DNA from: Acestrorhynchus altus
Taxonomy: Eukaryota > Chordata > Actinopteri > Characiformes > Acestrorhynchidae
Length of the DNA: 64,000 nt
NCBI GenBank assembly: GCA_034509495.1
Contig: CM067507.1
Location: 22,326,213 to 22,390,212, forward strand
Direction: 5' to 3'
Part shown: one piece after another, positions 12,467-25,737 of the stretch
Numbering within the stretch: position 1 is the first letter of the stretch
Layout: every line of letters begins with the position of its first letter
Notes under the pieces: model-generated
Databases searched by the model: none
What the model was told of the DNA's origin: nothing
What the model saw: only the letters and a program-made list of their open reading frames with translations
Translations under genes and position numbers: made by a program

Positions 12467-13853
12467 ACTGTCACACAAAATTGTAACTTTGATACCTTTA
12501 CAGGATAAACAAAAAAACTTTTAAACATTCAGTGGAAGTGAATGTAACATTTTATTCATTTTTAGTCATTTTTGAGCCACTTCCAAACAAATATTCTTGC
12601 AAAACTCTGACCCAAAGTAGTCAATATGTTTCATATGAATATTTTATTTTTTATTTAATATTTTGTTATTTTATAAAATAATTTATATTTTATAATACTT
12701 TTATATAATAATTTATAAAAAGCTCTATTTATTCAAGAATTTGTTGTTTGAGCTCAGATCAAGTATGTCTACAAGTCTACAGAAGTTCCAAACTTAATGT
12801 TAACACAACAGAAGGGTTAAATAAAGCCTAAATTTTCTAAGTAGCCAAACAACTTTATTCGGTAGGCAGCATTCACTCTGTGGCCAATGCAAACATAGCT
12901 GAGCACCACATGAACAGCAGACTCAAAGTACACAAATAAAAAATATATCAAGTATATCAACATTAACTTTCCTGACCTTGGTATTATAGTGTGGAAATCC
13001 CTGCAGGCTTAAAGCCATATAACAGATTCTTCATGTCACATCAGACATGATGAAGAGGAAGGGAGAAAAACAATTAGCTAAAAGGTCCCTGGGATCAGAA
13101 GGAATAATTAGAGTGAAATGAAGTGACAGGTTTAACAGGCAGGGATAATTTCACATCGCCTTGCGTCCTGAGGGAAATCGCCCCTTTAATTGAGTTTGCC
13201 AGTTCTTTGTTTGGCAAACAGGTCTAGGTCAGGCTAAAACTGGAACTGTTCCTATTTAAAATATCTCATTATATTTTATTCTTATTTTTTTAAGCATCTC
13301 TCTTTATCTTAATTTCTTATTCTTTACACATTCGATGGACACAAGAACACTATGTCCATTTCCATCATGGTATGGCATTTCTCAAATAGTCTTTTGTTTC
13401 CTGACTCTATTGTGGGCAATGGGAGCCCATAGTTTGGGTGAGGGAAGGGGTGAATTGTGAAATCAGTGAGGTAATGCCACCATCTTGACTCCAGCCACGA
13501 CTTGGAATAACCCAGAACTCAATGGAGTGTTAAATGAGAAATTGTCAGTTTTCTGCCACTGCATTAATGTCATTGTGCACCCCCACCCCCCACCCCCCAC
13601 ATCATCTCCCTCACACATACACACCCACAACCACATGCACACAAAGACCCCAGTGCTGGCAAGAGTGCCCAGGGTTATCTAATCTACCGTGAGCATTTCA
13701 CCGTCATGTGTTTACAATAGGCCATTGCGTTTGTAATGTGTGTCTATGTTCTCTACCACAACACCAGAGACAAGTACCTTCTCCCAGCAGGGGGAACTCT
13801 ATTAGAGATATAGCAGCAAACACATTTCGCCCATCCCCATTTCTATTCATCCA

Positions 13854-13856
<3 letters not shown>

Positions 13857-13887
<31 letters not shown>
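13857..13887 (+). repeat. (CA)n microsatellite
   Basis: Short CA repeat of about 15 units. Confidence 0.95.
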
Positions 13888-13889
<2 letters not shown>

Positions 13890-14082
13890 CGCTAACACAC
13901 CTACCTATACATAGCTAAGACACACACCACACACATAGGGCTTGTGCAGTGGCAAAATTTCAGCACTGCAACATCTCCACCATAAACATGCTGGGAAAAT
14001 AAGTAACCAGTTTCAGCAAATATCACTGAAATCAAGTGTTCACTGCAGCTCTGTGCATTCCAATTTGAACATTTAAAACGTA

Positions 14083-14199
14083 TAAACAAACGAACAAACA
14101 AGCAAACAAACAAACAATCAAACAAACAAACAAACAAACAAACAAATAAAATAAATAAATGTAAATGTAAATGTAAATGTAAATGTAAATGTAAATGTA
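14083..14199 (+). repeat. (CAAA)n followed by (AAATGT)n tandem repeat
   Basis: Imperfect CAAA units at 14083-14156 then seven AAATGT units to 14199. The AAATGT array resembles the tails of fish SINEs, but no SINE body was recognised beside it. Confidence 0.9.
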
Positions 14200-14386
14200 G
14201 GTGTGGCAAAAGTGTGTTCTCCACAGGCAATGTTCTACCCTCATTATGCTGTGGTACCCATTGCAGCTGTATACATGCACACATATTCTCACCAGCATTT
14301 CTAAAGGCATGTGACCCTATAAGATTGTGAATTCCTGGCTACCTTGCCATATAATTCAAGTAATTACCATAAATGCAAAAATAAAA

Positions 14387-14551
14387 TAACAACAGCAACA
14401 ACAGCAACAAAACAACAACAACAATAATAATAATAAAAATAATAATAATTATTATTATTATTATTATTATTATTGTTGTTGTTGTTGTTGTTGTTTTGTT
14501 GTTGTTGCTGTTGTTTTTGTTGTTGTTGTTGCTGTTGTTGCTATTGTTATT
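14387..14551. repeat. Trinucleotide palindrome (AAC)n(AAT)n / (ATT)n(GTT)n
   Basis: The left arm runs AAC units, then AAT units up to about 14449. The right arm runs ATT units, then GTT units to about 14545. The interruptions (CAG and AAAA in the left arm, CTG and TTTT in the right) occur in matching order, so the two arms are near-complementary over about 60 bases and could fold into a long hairpin. Confidence 0.95.
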
Positions 14552-15034
14552 ATAATTTTTTTAAACACCCAATTAAGTCAACCTGCACAAACTATCATAA
14601 GAAAGAACTGTAAACAGTAAAGATACATCAATAAATAGATAAATAAATAAATAAAAAAAAGACCTGCTGTCAAGTTGTTACCCTGAGAGATAGCCTCTGG
14701 CTTCACAAAACCTTTTCAAATCAGTGTCCTGTCAGGCTGAAACTGCTCCAGTATCATCTGAAGACAGAACAGGGAGAGCTCAGTTTACAGTTAGATTAAA
14801 GGGCACACAGGGTTTAAAGAGCCGTTTGTGTGAGATGTTCTGCAAAAATCCCCTGATAAAAAGTATCTCTCAGCATGTTTAAGCTGGTCATTTCACTCAC
14901 ACATACTGTGCTGTGCTCTTGCACGAGTGCTCATTTTTTTACCTGACCTCTCTGCCTTTGTTTCTCACACATACAGTGTGTACAAGCATGCACAGAAGCA
15001 CGCATGCATGCATGTACGCACGCACGCACACAAA

Positions 15035-15037
<3 letters not shown>

Positions 15038-15104
<67 letters not shown>
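15038..15104 (+). repeat. (CA)n microsatellite
   Basis: About 33 CA units, preceded by a CGCA/CATG-rich run. Confidence 0.97.
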
Positions 15105-15107
<3 letters not shown>

Positions 15108-15483
15108 TTTCCACTGGGTATAATTATTTCAGTAAGTATCAGATAATAATTTACTTAATTGAATTCCTCTTGTTATACGGATTTTGCAATGAACACAAGG
15201 TGGATGGCTGTGACTGCAGTTCTACTGCACATTTTTTTCATTCATCTTTATGAGCCACAAAAAATATACTCATATTATCAAAAAATATGTTGCACCAATA
15301 AGGAACCAACTGATAGAAATGAAACTTGGAGGGTAGGTTTGACATCATGAGACATTCAAAGGATTCTAGTTTGATGCTCATTCATTCATGTGATGTAATC
15401 AAGGACGGGCTTTATCGCTGTACCTGACTCAGTACATAAGATAAGTTGTGCATTCTTTCCATTCTGACTCTGCTGTTTTACTG

Positions 15484-15770
15484 GTAGGAAATCAAATCAA
15501 ATCAAAATGTATTTGTTTAGTGCTTTTTACAACTGATGTTGTCACTGAGCAGCTTTTCAGAAATCAAAAATATAAAAAGGTGAATAACACATGAACAAAG
15601 GATAAAGACATAAACCCCATGGTGAGCAATCCAAAGGGTGACAGTGGCAAGGAAAAACTCCTTCAGAGCTGGAGAAAGAAAACGTAGGAGGAACCAGGCT
15701 CACGAGTGGAACTCATCCTCCTCTGGTCAAACTACTTATACACAGTTAGTTAGGGGACAGTGGATTAGTA
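15484..15770 (+). repeat. Teleost interspersed repeat with (AAATC)n head
   Basis: It begins with AAATC units, then TGTATTTGTTTAGTGCTTTT, ACAACTGATGTTGTCACTGA, GCAGCTTTTCAGAAATC, later GACAGTGGCAAGGAAAAACT and AGGAGGAACCAGGCTC ending CTCATCCTCCTCTGGTC. This is a very common fish repeat whose class I cannot state with certainty. A shorter copy lies in the opposite direction at 25625-25737. Confidence 0.8.
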
Positions 15771-17031
15771 GAAAATAGTGGAACTATTTTCATTGATATT
15801 CAAGCTGCATGGGATGGATTATTATAGGACGCCATTAGGACCATCTGAGGCCATACTGAGAGACACTGCTTCTGTATATTGCCCATATCAGTATAATTTT
15901 CATAATTTATTGTTCCTGGTAATCTTTATCTACATTCCTTCAAGGTGCAACTATTTTTTGACAATGAGTGTAAGTACTGCTGTCATGCAAAAACCATGAT
16001 TTCCAAAATGGCAACTTTTGGACATGAGATGAGATTACTTTTCAATGAGAAAATATTTTCCAAGTAAGTTTGGACCATTTCTATTGGTCCATTCTTTGAA
16101 ACTGTGACAAGAACAAAGTGAGACAAATTGGTAAACAAAGGTTTTGCATGGCTAACTGTGATGCACATTAAAGTATTGTGATGTTATTGCCTTTGTTTAT
16201 TATACTACTAATATAATAAACAACCCTTGCCTTTACCCCTGCATTTAGATGCATCCTGTATTGTGAGACAGCTTCTAATACTGACCCAGAGTCTCTGCAA
16301 TGTAGAATTCAGCCTTTAGCCCATTATGTCCTTAACCTAAATAGAACCAAAAACCAATTCCAACCGCTCAAACAGCTATTTATTTGCCCATGGTCCTTGT
16401 GGAGGGTTGTGAAGAAGCCAAATCTCTTTCTCCCTGAATGTGACATTCATCACTGCCAGTAAACATTTCAGGCCATTTCTCTCACATTATATGGCATTCA
16501 CAGTGCAAGCGGTTGCAATGGTGACTGCCTCTTTGAGGTGCAGTCTCTTGTAGATGAAAAGCCATTTCAATCTCAAAAAGCAGCAAAAAAAAAAAAAAAC
16601 ATGCTCCAACACTTCTGTCATTATAGGGAATTATTTCAATTTATACTAACAGAATTGTTTGGAATTGTTTCACCACTAAATATTAAAGAATGTGAAAGTC
16701 AAAGCAAGTTAGAATGAAGAGAAGGGAGGACAGTGAAGCTGACAGAACTGAACCCACAGAGCAAATTGGGAAAATATCTGAGTATGTGCAGCTGGCTTGC
16801 ATAACTTATTAATGGCTTCACATCTTTCACTCAATTTACAGGAGAAGGAGAATGTCTTATTAACTGTCATTGCAAGTCAGGATTAAACAATTTTATTCAT
16901 CCATTTTGGAGCAATTCACTCACTATGAAATGTTGACACAACGTAAAGAACAATTCACAGTCAGTTAAAAAGTAGAAACTAAGAAAAACATGCACAACAT
17001 TTCAGTCCACTGGTTTGATTAATTTAAACAA

Positions 17032-17034
<3 letters not shown>

Positions 17035-17083
<49 letters not shown>
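17035..17083. repeat. (TA)n microsatellite
   Basis: About 24 TA units. Confidence 0.98.
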
Positions 17084-17086
<3 letters not shown>

Positions 17087-20000
17087 TCATTTTCATTAAT
17101 CATTGATTATTATTATCAGTGCAGACATTCCATTTCAGGAGGTAGGAGGTCAGAGGTTTTTAACTCTGGTACATTCAACTGAGAAATGTCAAACCTGTAG
17201 GACAGTAGTAATGGTAAACTGATGCTTCTATACACATTCTTACCCATGAGGCATGTTTTGAAGCCTCCCCTTTGCTCTTGGTTGTACACTGGGGTCAGAA
17301 TGGGAGAAATCACATGGCATGCTCCAGTTGCAAACACTAGTAAACAGGTAAAGGTCAGGCAAAGGTCATTCATTTGTATGCAGCAGGCATACACAGCAGG
17401 CTGTACCACTTTAGAATATACAGAGGGGGGACTAAGAGAGGCTTCGAGGTGTTCAGTGTCCCATTTTAAAAACCTGGCCTCTGTCCCCATCTCCTGAGCT
17501 TATATGACGGTCCAGTCTGGTGAGGTTAGTCGACCTCCCAGCACTCCCAGAATCATCCCAACTTACCATTTGATCTCACCCTGGGAGACATAAATGAGTT
17601 TTTAAGTCTTTAAGAGTAGCTTTTCCAATTAAAAAGAGCCCTACTCTGTCAGGCATATAAATGGGCATGCTTTTAAATTGTCTGCTCGCTTGCATAGGCA
17701 GTCGGGACTTGAATGGAGCCTTTACCAGAGTGCTTAACTAGCAGAACCCACAGTGGCGTGACTAAGACGTGGTGTCAGGAGGACTAATAGCCTTAAACAC
17801 TCTATTGCATCTGATGCTTTTCCTCTAGCTCACATAATGAAGGGGGGAAAAATGAAGAATCTGCACATTGGGAAATATGGGTTGCATTTCAAAGCGCATG
17901 TTAATGAAATGAGGCACAATTTAGCTTCTGTGTGTTCAGTAATTTGTGTTTTGTTCTGATACAATCCGTATCTCTAAGAACAAAGATGTTTATTAGGCTG
18001 TGTTTCAGTAAGATCTAAAATGCATTTCTATCGTGTTTCTTTTCTTTTGTAATGCTGATAATAGAAAAGTGTTGCAGTAATGCTGCTCAGTTACATAGTG
18101 CAGTGATATGGAAGAGTGATCCTCTTGAGGACATGGTCCCTCTCCGCCATGTGCCGTTTCTGCCCTATTCTCCTGTGGTGTGTGTCAGCTGCCTGCGGCA
18201 TCAGCAAATGGCAGCGGCTGAGCATGCACCCATCGGGACAGCCACAGTGGGCCTAGGCAGAGATGGGAGCAGCATGGACCTCCCAGCCAGTCAGTGGAAG
18301 TAACCGATCTAATGATGTCTGATGGTTTTGACTGAACGGACCCCAAACGGCCTCATTATCCACACCACGTCCTGTTCTCACTCACCGCGCAGCTACTTCA
18401 CATCACCATTCTGGCAATTAAGGGTCTACACAATGCTGGTTCTCACTATTAGACAACTGTTTCTTAGAATAAGGATAGAAAAGAAAACAGACTGGCTGCG
18501 AGACAGGATCTGGCACTTTCAAGTTGCGCAGACGGAAAATGGAGGAAGGACAAAGGGCTGCTTGGTTCTATGGCAAAGACAGGGTGGCAGACACACACAG
18601 AGAACAGATCTGATTGAAGAAGCGCAACAAAAAACAGCAGGTCCCTGGAGAGCAAGCATATGAAATCACACTCCCTCGGGAAGAGCAAACGAAATGAAGG
18701 GAGGAACAAGAGAGAGAGTGAAGGAGAGAGAAGGAGAGGGAGGGAGGTGGGTGGCACCATGCGAGATCTGCTCCCAAAATCAACATGATGGCTGCTGTCT
18801 GCAGGGTAACTCGTCTCCTGGGACACCTGCCTTGCCAGCTACCTGTGGGCGAGACTGTAGGGCTGAGAGTCATTAATCGTGTCTCGTCTGCCTGCTTGCT
18901 CGCCATGTGACAGCACTCAACTCTTCCACAGCACAATGCCACAATCAAGAGAAAACACAATTACAACTGAACACAACCATGCTAAGACACATCTTCCTGT
19001 CATTTCCTTTTTTTGTTTGTGCCATGTTCCACATTAGAAAATGGAGCAGTTAGGGCTCATTGTGGAACAACATAGAAATGTGTCCAAAGGCACTCTGATC
19101 TAAAAACATGTACAACTACAACAGACCACACCATTAAATGCAGAGCCATTGTACTCATTAGACATGGAGTGAAGTAATGCCTTTCAGAACAATTGAAAGC
19201 AGGCTGCAGGCTGTTTGGTGTAATTGTATCTCGGAATTGAAAATACACCACCTTGTCTGCCGTAGCTGCTTAATTGGTGTGTTTTGAGAGCGGTACAAAC
19301 AAGCCCACAGAGCTTCAGCCATGGGTCAGCCCTATGGCAAAAATCACTGGCCAGAATCATGAAGGAGCTGCAGTAGCAACGCCAAGACCCGTTTCTGCCA
19401 ACCCAGCTGCTGGAGCAATGCTTTGGTGCATGCATGCCCAAATACCTCCTGCGGCACGTGGACTGATATGGCACCAAATCCTGGCCACTCCATCCAAAGC
19501 CAGACCCCTTCAGCCACACACTGAGGAGTGGGCAAATGAACATGGCTTAAAGGGGCTTTTGCACATGGGGCAACAGCCAGGGAGGGGCTTTCATCACATA
19601 CCGGAGATTTGGGAGGATAGGGAGCCAAGAGAACGCACAGACAGTTCTCAGCCAAAAGCAACACCACATGCTGCTCACACACCCACCCATTCTGGAGTGC
19701 TCTCTGGTCTGCAGTTTGGAGGTTAGGTGCTAGAGACACAATTGATATCAGAAATACAAATTGTTTTTAAAATTGCTTTAGAAAACCTAGTTTAGAAATA
19801 TACAGTTCCTCCTGCTCTCATGTTCAGAATCATTGTGAAATTTGTTCAAATGTTTTTAAAAAAGTCAGTCAAAGGTCAGTTATAAGATTGTCAATGATGT
19901 ACATTATAAAAAAAAGTTTATTTGTACTTGATTTGGACACAATGTCTATGACAATACACTTTTACCAAAGATGAATAGTACATTCCATGAAGGTTCTTCA

Positions 20001-23000
20001 GATGTTCTCAAAAAAATATTTGAAAGATTCTTGAAAGAACAAAATTGTTTTTTTCTCATGTCATTTTTTGCCTCGTTAAATTACTTATGTATGATAGAAT
20101 GATAGAATCTTTCAATAAAGGGTTCTAGACTGTGATCCTGTTTACATATATTATTGGTGCATGAGCAGCAGGGGGCAAAAGTGCTTTGTTAATATAGATA
20201 GCAACATTAAGTAAAAAAAAATATGCAATTTTGCATGGTTTGTAACTTCTTGTTGAATCAGTAATTAATTGCAGATTTTATAATATTAACATTTAGAATC
20301 CTAGACCAATTTTGTGGGATGTTTTCGTAGTTTGACATACTTTTATTCACCAAAAGTTTTGAAAAACAAAATATGTTGTCTTCATCTGAGATGTAAATAT
20401 TTATATGAATTTAACCATGTTTTGACCAAAATTTTACTTGTGCCTACAATTTCTTTATAAGGAAAAGGGGTATTTCATAAGGGGTATCACTTACATCTCA
20501 GACATTATGTTGGAAATTCATCATCAAGGCAGCATGTTAGGTCTGTGACAGTAAGGAACTGGCAGGTATTAATTACACTGGAAGCCTTGGTAGCTCAGAC
20601 CATGGCGGTGAGTTCAGTAATTGAATTCTGATGCTTTCTGCCCCTTTTTGCACCACATCTGTGATGTTGATGCACAGAAACATGTCTATATAGAATCAAA
20701 AAGCCTTCCACTATTGTTGCGAGTCAGCAGAGTGTAAAATCCTGTTTCCTTACAGTATATAAGCAGTTAAATGATATCTGCCTTTGTATTACAAGTTTTG
20801 CTAGAAAGAAAAGAAAGACAGTGAACTTTCCGAATTCAGTTCAGAGGGTCGTGTGTAAGGGTGAGCTTAAAGAGGAACTCATGCTGGATGTGCTGAGGGT
20901 CACTGCTTGCCCTACAGCTCACTGTCTGCTCCCCACCAAGCGCTGCCATTCAGGGAGATGTCCTGTGAGACATAGTGACAGACAGGTCCATCAACACAAG
21001 GCACTGAGCTGAGGGCTACAGAGACTGGAAGCCACTTCTATATCCGTCTCTCAATCTCACAGCCTTTCTCTTTCTTTTTCTTTCGTGAACACGCTTTCTC
21101 TGATGCTGTCTCTACATATGCAGCCACCCACTGTGCAACTAAGAAAACTGCAGCCATATTTCCATATATTTGCTCACTGTATTCAGTGCACAAATGAAGG
21201 TAATAGTGTGAGATAATTAAGCTGGGAAATTGATAGTGTAACATTAACAGCACTGGTCAATATATTATTGACCCTGGGATAAAATAATCTAAAAAATAAA
21301 TAATAGAAAAAAAGAACAAGTCTTCTTGTTTTACTAACAAAGATTCTCCTCGAGGAGTTGGGACTCTGACTGAGTGTTTTCTGAATCTGCTAAAAATGAT
21401 TTCTCTCAAAGTAAATCAGACAGAAGCTAAAGCAATTAGTAAGCAGAGAAATTATGCTAATGAGCCTGAGGAGCTTGTTAGGTCATTTTCATTATGCATG
21501 TTAAGCCTCGACTTGGGGCAGGTTTTCTCCAAAGGAAGATTAATTATTGTACAAAGAAAAGGTACAGAATTAGATTCCATAAGCCAGTGCACACAAACAA
21601 CTGTTGGTAAGAACCTTATCAGAGAACAGAAATCACAAGATTAGATGGTAAAGACCCTCTGTACTAAAACAATAAAATAAACATATTATAGAATGTGAGA
21701 TAATCCAGATATGTACTGAAGAAAAACCCCAATCAGTCCTGCTGTGTGGGAAAAGGGGCTTAGTGCCTATTTATTGTCAATCAGGAAAATATTAACCAGT
21801 TGTGGCTAAACTGTGTCCTACAGTGCTGAAACAAATCTAACAAAATTAAACAGACATTGGCACCTATTCAGTAAAGTTGAGCAGATATGAACGTGTATTT
21901 AAGTGCCAGAATGAGATACAAATTACTCCATGTCTGATTCAGGAAACTGCCGAAGTTGTGGTAATAAATGGACCTGGCAAATCCCTTTGCTTGGAATTAA
22001 GCCCACACCCAATAGTCCCATATTTTTATACCATCAATATAAATGATACAACCCAAAACTATCCTCCTACAGATATAATGTACATAAAATCAGACTTAAT
22101 GCAGGGATGATTCAATTATGAAAGAAAGAACCCAGCAGGCACATGAGTCATTGTTTGTCCTCTATAAACTGGTGCATTACTGAGGTCTTAATATTTGCAA
22201 GTACTTGATTAGTATATGTGTCTTTTTATTACTCAATGGTAAAGACAGACCAATGAGCTTATATAGACCTGTTTTATGTCTGATGTGTATTTTATAGTTA
22301 ACAACATCTAGATGTTCATTTGTTTGTCGCAGACAAATAAATGTGGATTGTAACATTTATACTTTGGCAGCCATATTAATCAGAACCACTAACGTGGTTT
22401 TCACTCTGTACATTGTGGTTCAGTTTGAAAGTGGAAGAGTGGCACATAGCAGAAAGTTACATGGATGATAATGGATGATGTAGTTTCACATTTAGCTGAA
22501 ATGTGGAAATAAAATCTACCCATGTTGTTTGTATTTTAAACTTAAGCACCTTTTCAGTTCATTCTAACGGTTTTTAAACCTATATGGCATGGTGTTGCCA
22601 TTTGTGGTTAGTATACATTTATTTGTTTCATATATATCTTTTAAATATAATATTACATGTTTTCATCTAATAAAAGTAGGGATTTGACATTTCATTTAGG
22701 GCTGGAGCATCTAGAAACTTTCAAGAAATGTTGTGACTCATATCAATATGGACCCCAAAGCTTCTAAAAATATGGGTGAAATAAAAAAAACCCCCAAAAA
22801 AACACAAACAAATGAAAAGAAAACAATGCCATAGATATTTAATAATATATTCTCAAATAAATAAAGATTTTAGATATGTATTTACAGAAATGAGATTAGT
22901 GACAATCTGTGTTTATTGTTTGTCTGCTTCATAACCTAGCATGTTAATATTTTAAGAAAACACGTCAGATATTAAAATGTCTTGGCTGATCAACTGACTC

Positions 23001-23937
23001 TAAACTGCATGATGAAAAATGTTCACATGATATTTCACCACACAATTAATTAAAATTCCACTTGAACTCTACATTATATTTGAATTATTGAAAAATATGT
23101 GCACAAGTATTATTTTGTATTGATTTCTGTATTGTTAATATCATTACTGATTAATTTGGACATTTTAACACTTTTAATAATTAGTGTGGTCAAAATATGC
23201 TAAAATGTAGTCCAACCAGACACAAGTTTGAATATACAGATATGCCAAAAATGAAACTGATGAATATTCAGTGAAATTTGCATACACTCATTCCATGGAC
23301 ACCACATTTGACTGTACGCAACTCTGATAAAAAAAAAGGCCAATGTGTCACATCAAATGGGCAGACTTGTCTTTCAAAATCCACGCAGTTCAAGAGTTCC
23401 ACTTTCATCTTTCTTCAGTGTCATCTCTCCTCAAGCCACATACTCATAGTGCACAAACGCCTTTTTACTGCAGTCCTGCACACTGGTGCTCTGCCTTTTT
23501 TTTTCTATAAACAGTTGGGAGGGAAAAGAATCCATCTCAAAATCCCTGACTCTTTGTTTTCCTTGAGGAGTGATTTGTCATGATCTATGGTCTGTAAGTT
23601 ATACTGCAGCAGGCCAGTACTTAGGCATACAGGACTATAAATACAGTGAACAAATGAAGCTGTTAATCAAACGTTTACAGAACCTTTCACCATGTCAATA
23701 TGCATTAGCCACTGACTGATTGCCATTTGTCTAATTAATCAATCCTCACCTTCAAATGCACATGCCATTATTTCCTGATGAGCTGTCAGACTGAGAACCT
23801 GGAGCAGCAAATCTACTGCCATTTCACTTTAAATCGAACAACTGGGACTGTAACACCAAATCTGAGAGATCTGTGAAAGAAGGTGATTTTCTTTATTTCT
23901 TTTACAGACAGGAAAAGACTGATGACTCCATAAACAT

Positions 23938-23940
<3 letters not shown>

Positions 23941-23981
<41 letters not shown>
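23941..23981 (+). repeat. (GT)n microsatellite
   Basis: About 20 TG units. Confidence 0.98.
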
Positions 23982-23982
<1 letters not shown>

Positions 23983-25139
23983 GTCATTGGGCTGAATCAG
24001 CTAATCCATACACTTTCAAGTTGTAATTGACTGTGCTTAAAATGTCATGTGAAAATGTACCTTAATGCAACTCTCATGTACTGTCTTTATCTTCGCATGC
24101 CTGTGATTTGGTACATTCTTAAAAGTAAAGGTTCCTAAAGGGGTCTTGGCTTGGACTTAAGGCTGTAGGGAAAAATCTGTAATTGATATTGGACCTTTAT
24201 GCCATATAGACGTTCTTTAAAATGTAAAAAACACATTAAAACCAGAGCGCCCAATCAAAGGGCTATAATTCTACCCTTTACATGTAGACATCATCTGCAA
24301 AGGTCAGGGACAGGTCAACTACTGCATTTCAACTCCAAAGTGGAAGGTCACCAGTACAGTCCAGAGACACGTCGTTGTTTTATAACCTATAACAGAGCTG
24401 TTGGCAGATTTCCTAACACTAGTGGACTCTGTTGCCAGTCTCTTCCTCTGTTTCGCTTCTCTCCATGTCTCTGGTGAGTTCACGGTTTGGCGCTGTTCCC
24501 AGATCAGAGAGGCAGTGTTGAGAGAGAACTGTGGAGAAGTCATTACTGCCAGCATGCTGATATCAGACAGCGTTTAGATCACTGAGGCAGAGGCCCTGCT
24601 TATCACACAAGGTTCAGAACACAGCACACCCCCAGAGGTTGTGGGTTCAGGTCCTCAGGGGAAGGCTGCGTTTTGTTCAGAAAGAGTGCAGTGTGCTGAC
24701 TGCATCAGATGCCTTCACATCAATTATAGAATAACAACTGCTATTTCCTCTATTGATTTTTCTTAATAAATGACAATGGGTTTTGAAAAAGACAACCCAG
24801 AAACAAATGCAGCACTCATTCTCAGACAGAACAGGCAGTAAAAATACAGGCAATACTACTTAAACTCAGGCCTTGGAATGGTTTCTATTTCAGCCTTTAA
24901 ATCAACCCCCTTCATTTAGTAGGCTTTATGTAAAGCTTTTTGTAGTATAGTTAAGTATAAACCAGCTGACAAAGATTCATATATTTTTATGACAAATTAT
25001 GAATTTGAACAATGGCATTGTTGAATGTATGCACACACTCACTCAGAAACTTTTACCTATCTAATCTGAGGATCTCCATTTTCAGTATCAGCCAATGAAA
25101 AGTTTGTCCAATTTTGTTCAAACAATTTAAAGCTACACC

Positions 25140-25612
25140 TTTGCTTTTTACTTTGTTAGATTACAACCCATATTTAATGGGTTTTTTAATCTGAATTTTA
25201 TGTGATGCATCAGGAGTCATATACTTAATAAAATTAAGTCCATCTGTGTCACATGACCTGTCAGTATATACACACCTCTTCTGAAAGGCCCCAGAGGCTG
25301 CAACAACATTAAGCAAGAGGCACCACATACAAGACCAAGTACATCTCCATACAATCCATAGAGCTGGGTTTTATGGAAGAACGGACAGATAAAGCCTTTA
25401 CTTATGGACAAAAATAAGAAGGCTTGTTTTGAGTTTGCCAAAAGGCCAATTTGAGACCAAGACTGAACTTTTCAGACACCGAGGAAAATGCTGTATGGTG
25501 CAAAACCCAACACATCTCATCACCCCAAGAACACCATCCCCAAAGTGAAACATGGTGGTGGCAGCATCGTATTATGGGGATGTTTTTCAACAGCAGGAAC
25601 TGCTCAACTGAG
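25140..25612 (+). pseudogene. Tc1-like transposon remnant, copy with several internal deletions
   Basis: The 5' part carries TTACAACCCATATTTAATGG and AAAGGCCCCAGAGGCTGCAA, typical of the untranslated lead of a fish Tc1-like element. The plus strand later encodes KPNTSHHPKNTIPKVKHGGG and SIVLWGCFSTAGT, the block around the first part of the DDE region. Parts between are missing, and the 3' half is lost where the element runs into another repeat near 25612. It is non-functional. The copy at 43340-43880 belongs to the same family. Confidence 0.85.
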
Positions 25613-25624
25613 GCTTGGACACAG

Positions 25625-25680
25625 ATTTCAAAAAGCTATTTAGTGACAACACCTTTGTTGTAAAAAGTACTATATAAATA

Positions 25681-25737
<57 letters not shown>
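25625..25737 (-). repeat. Inverted short copy of the 15.5-kb interspersed repeat, with (GATT)n
   Basis: The reverse complement reads (CAAT)n, AAAATGTATTTATATAGTAC, TTTTTACAAC.. GTTGTCACTAAATAGCTTTT, which aligns with the start of the repeat at 15484. Its (GATT)n tract occupies 25686-25737. Confidence 0.8.

Noticed and set aside
18464..18960. Minus-strand frames of 120-130 residues
   Set aside because: Low-complexity Ser/Leu-rich sequence from a GA-rich stretch; no domain.
19184..19739. Overlapping frames of 119-150 residues on both strands
   Set aside because: The region is GC-rich and open in several frames, but none has a domain, splice signals or codon pattern I can recognise.
25686..25737. 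CRISPR-like array of short repeats
   Set aside because: Simple GATT tandem repeat without spacers, in a vertebrate genome.
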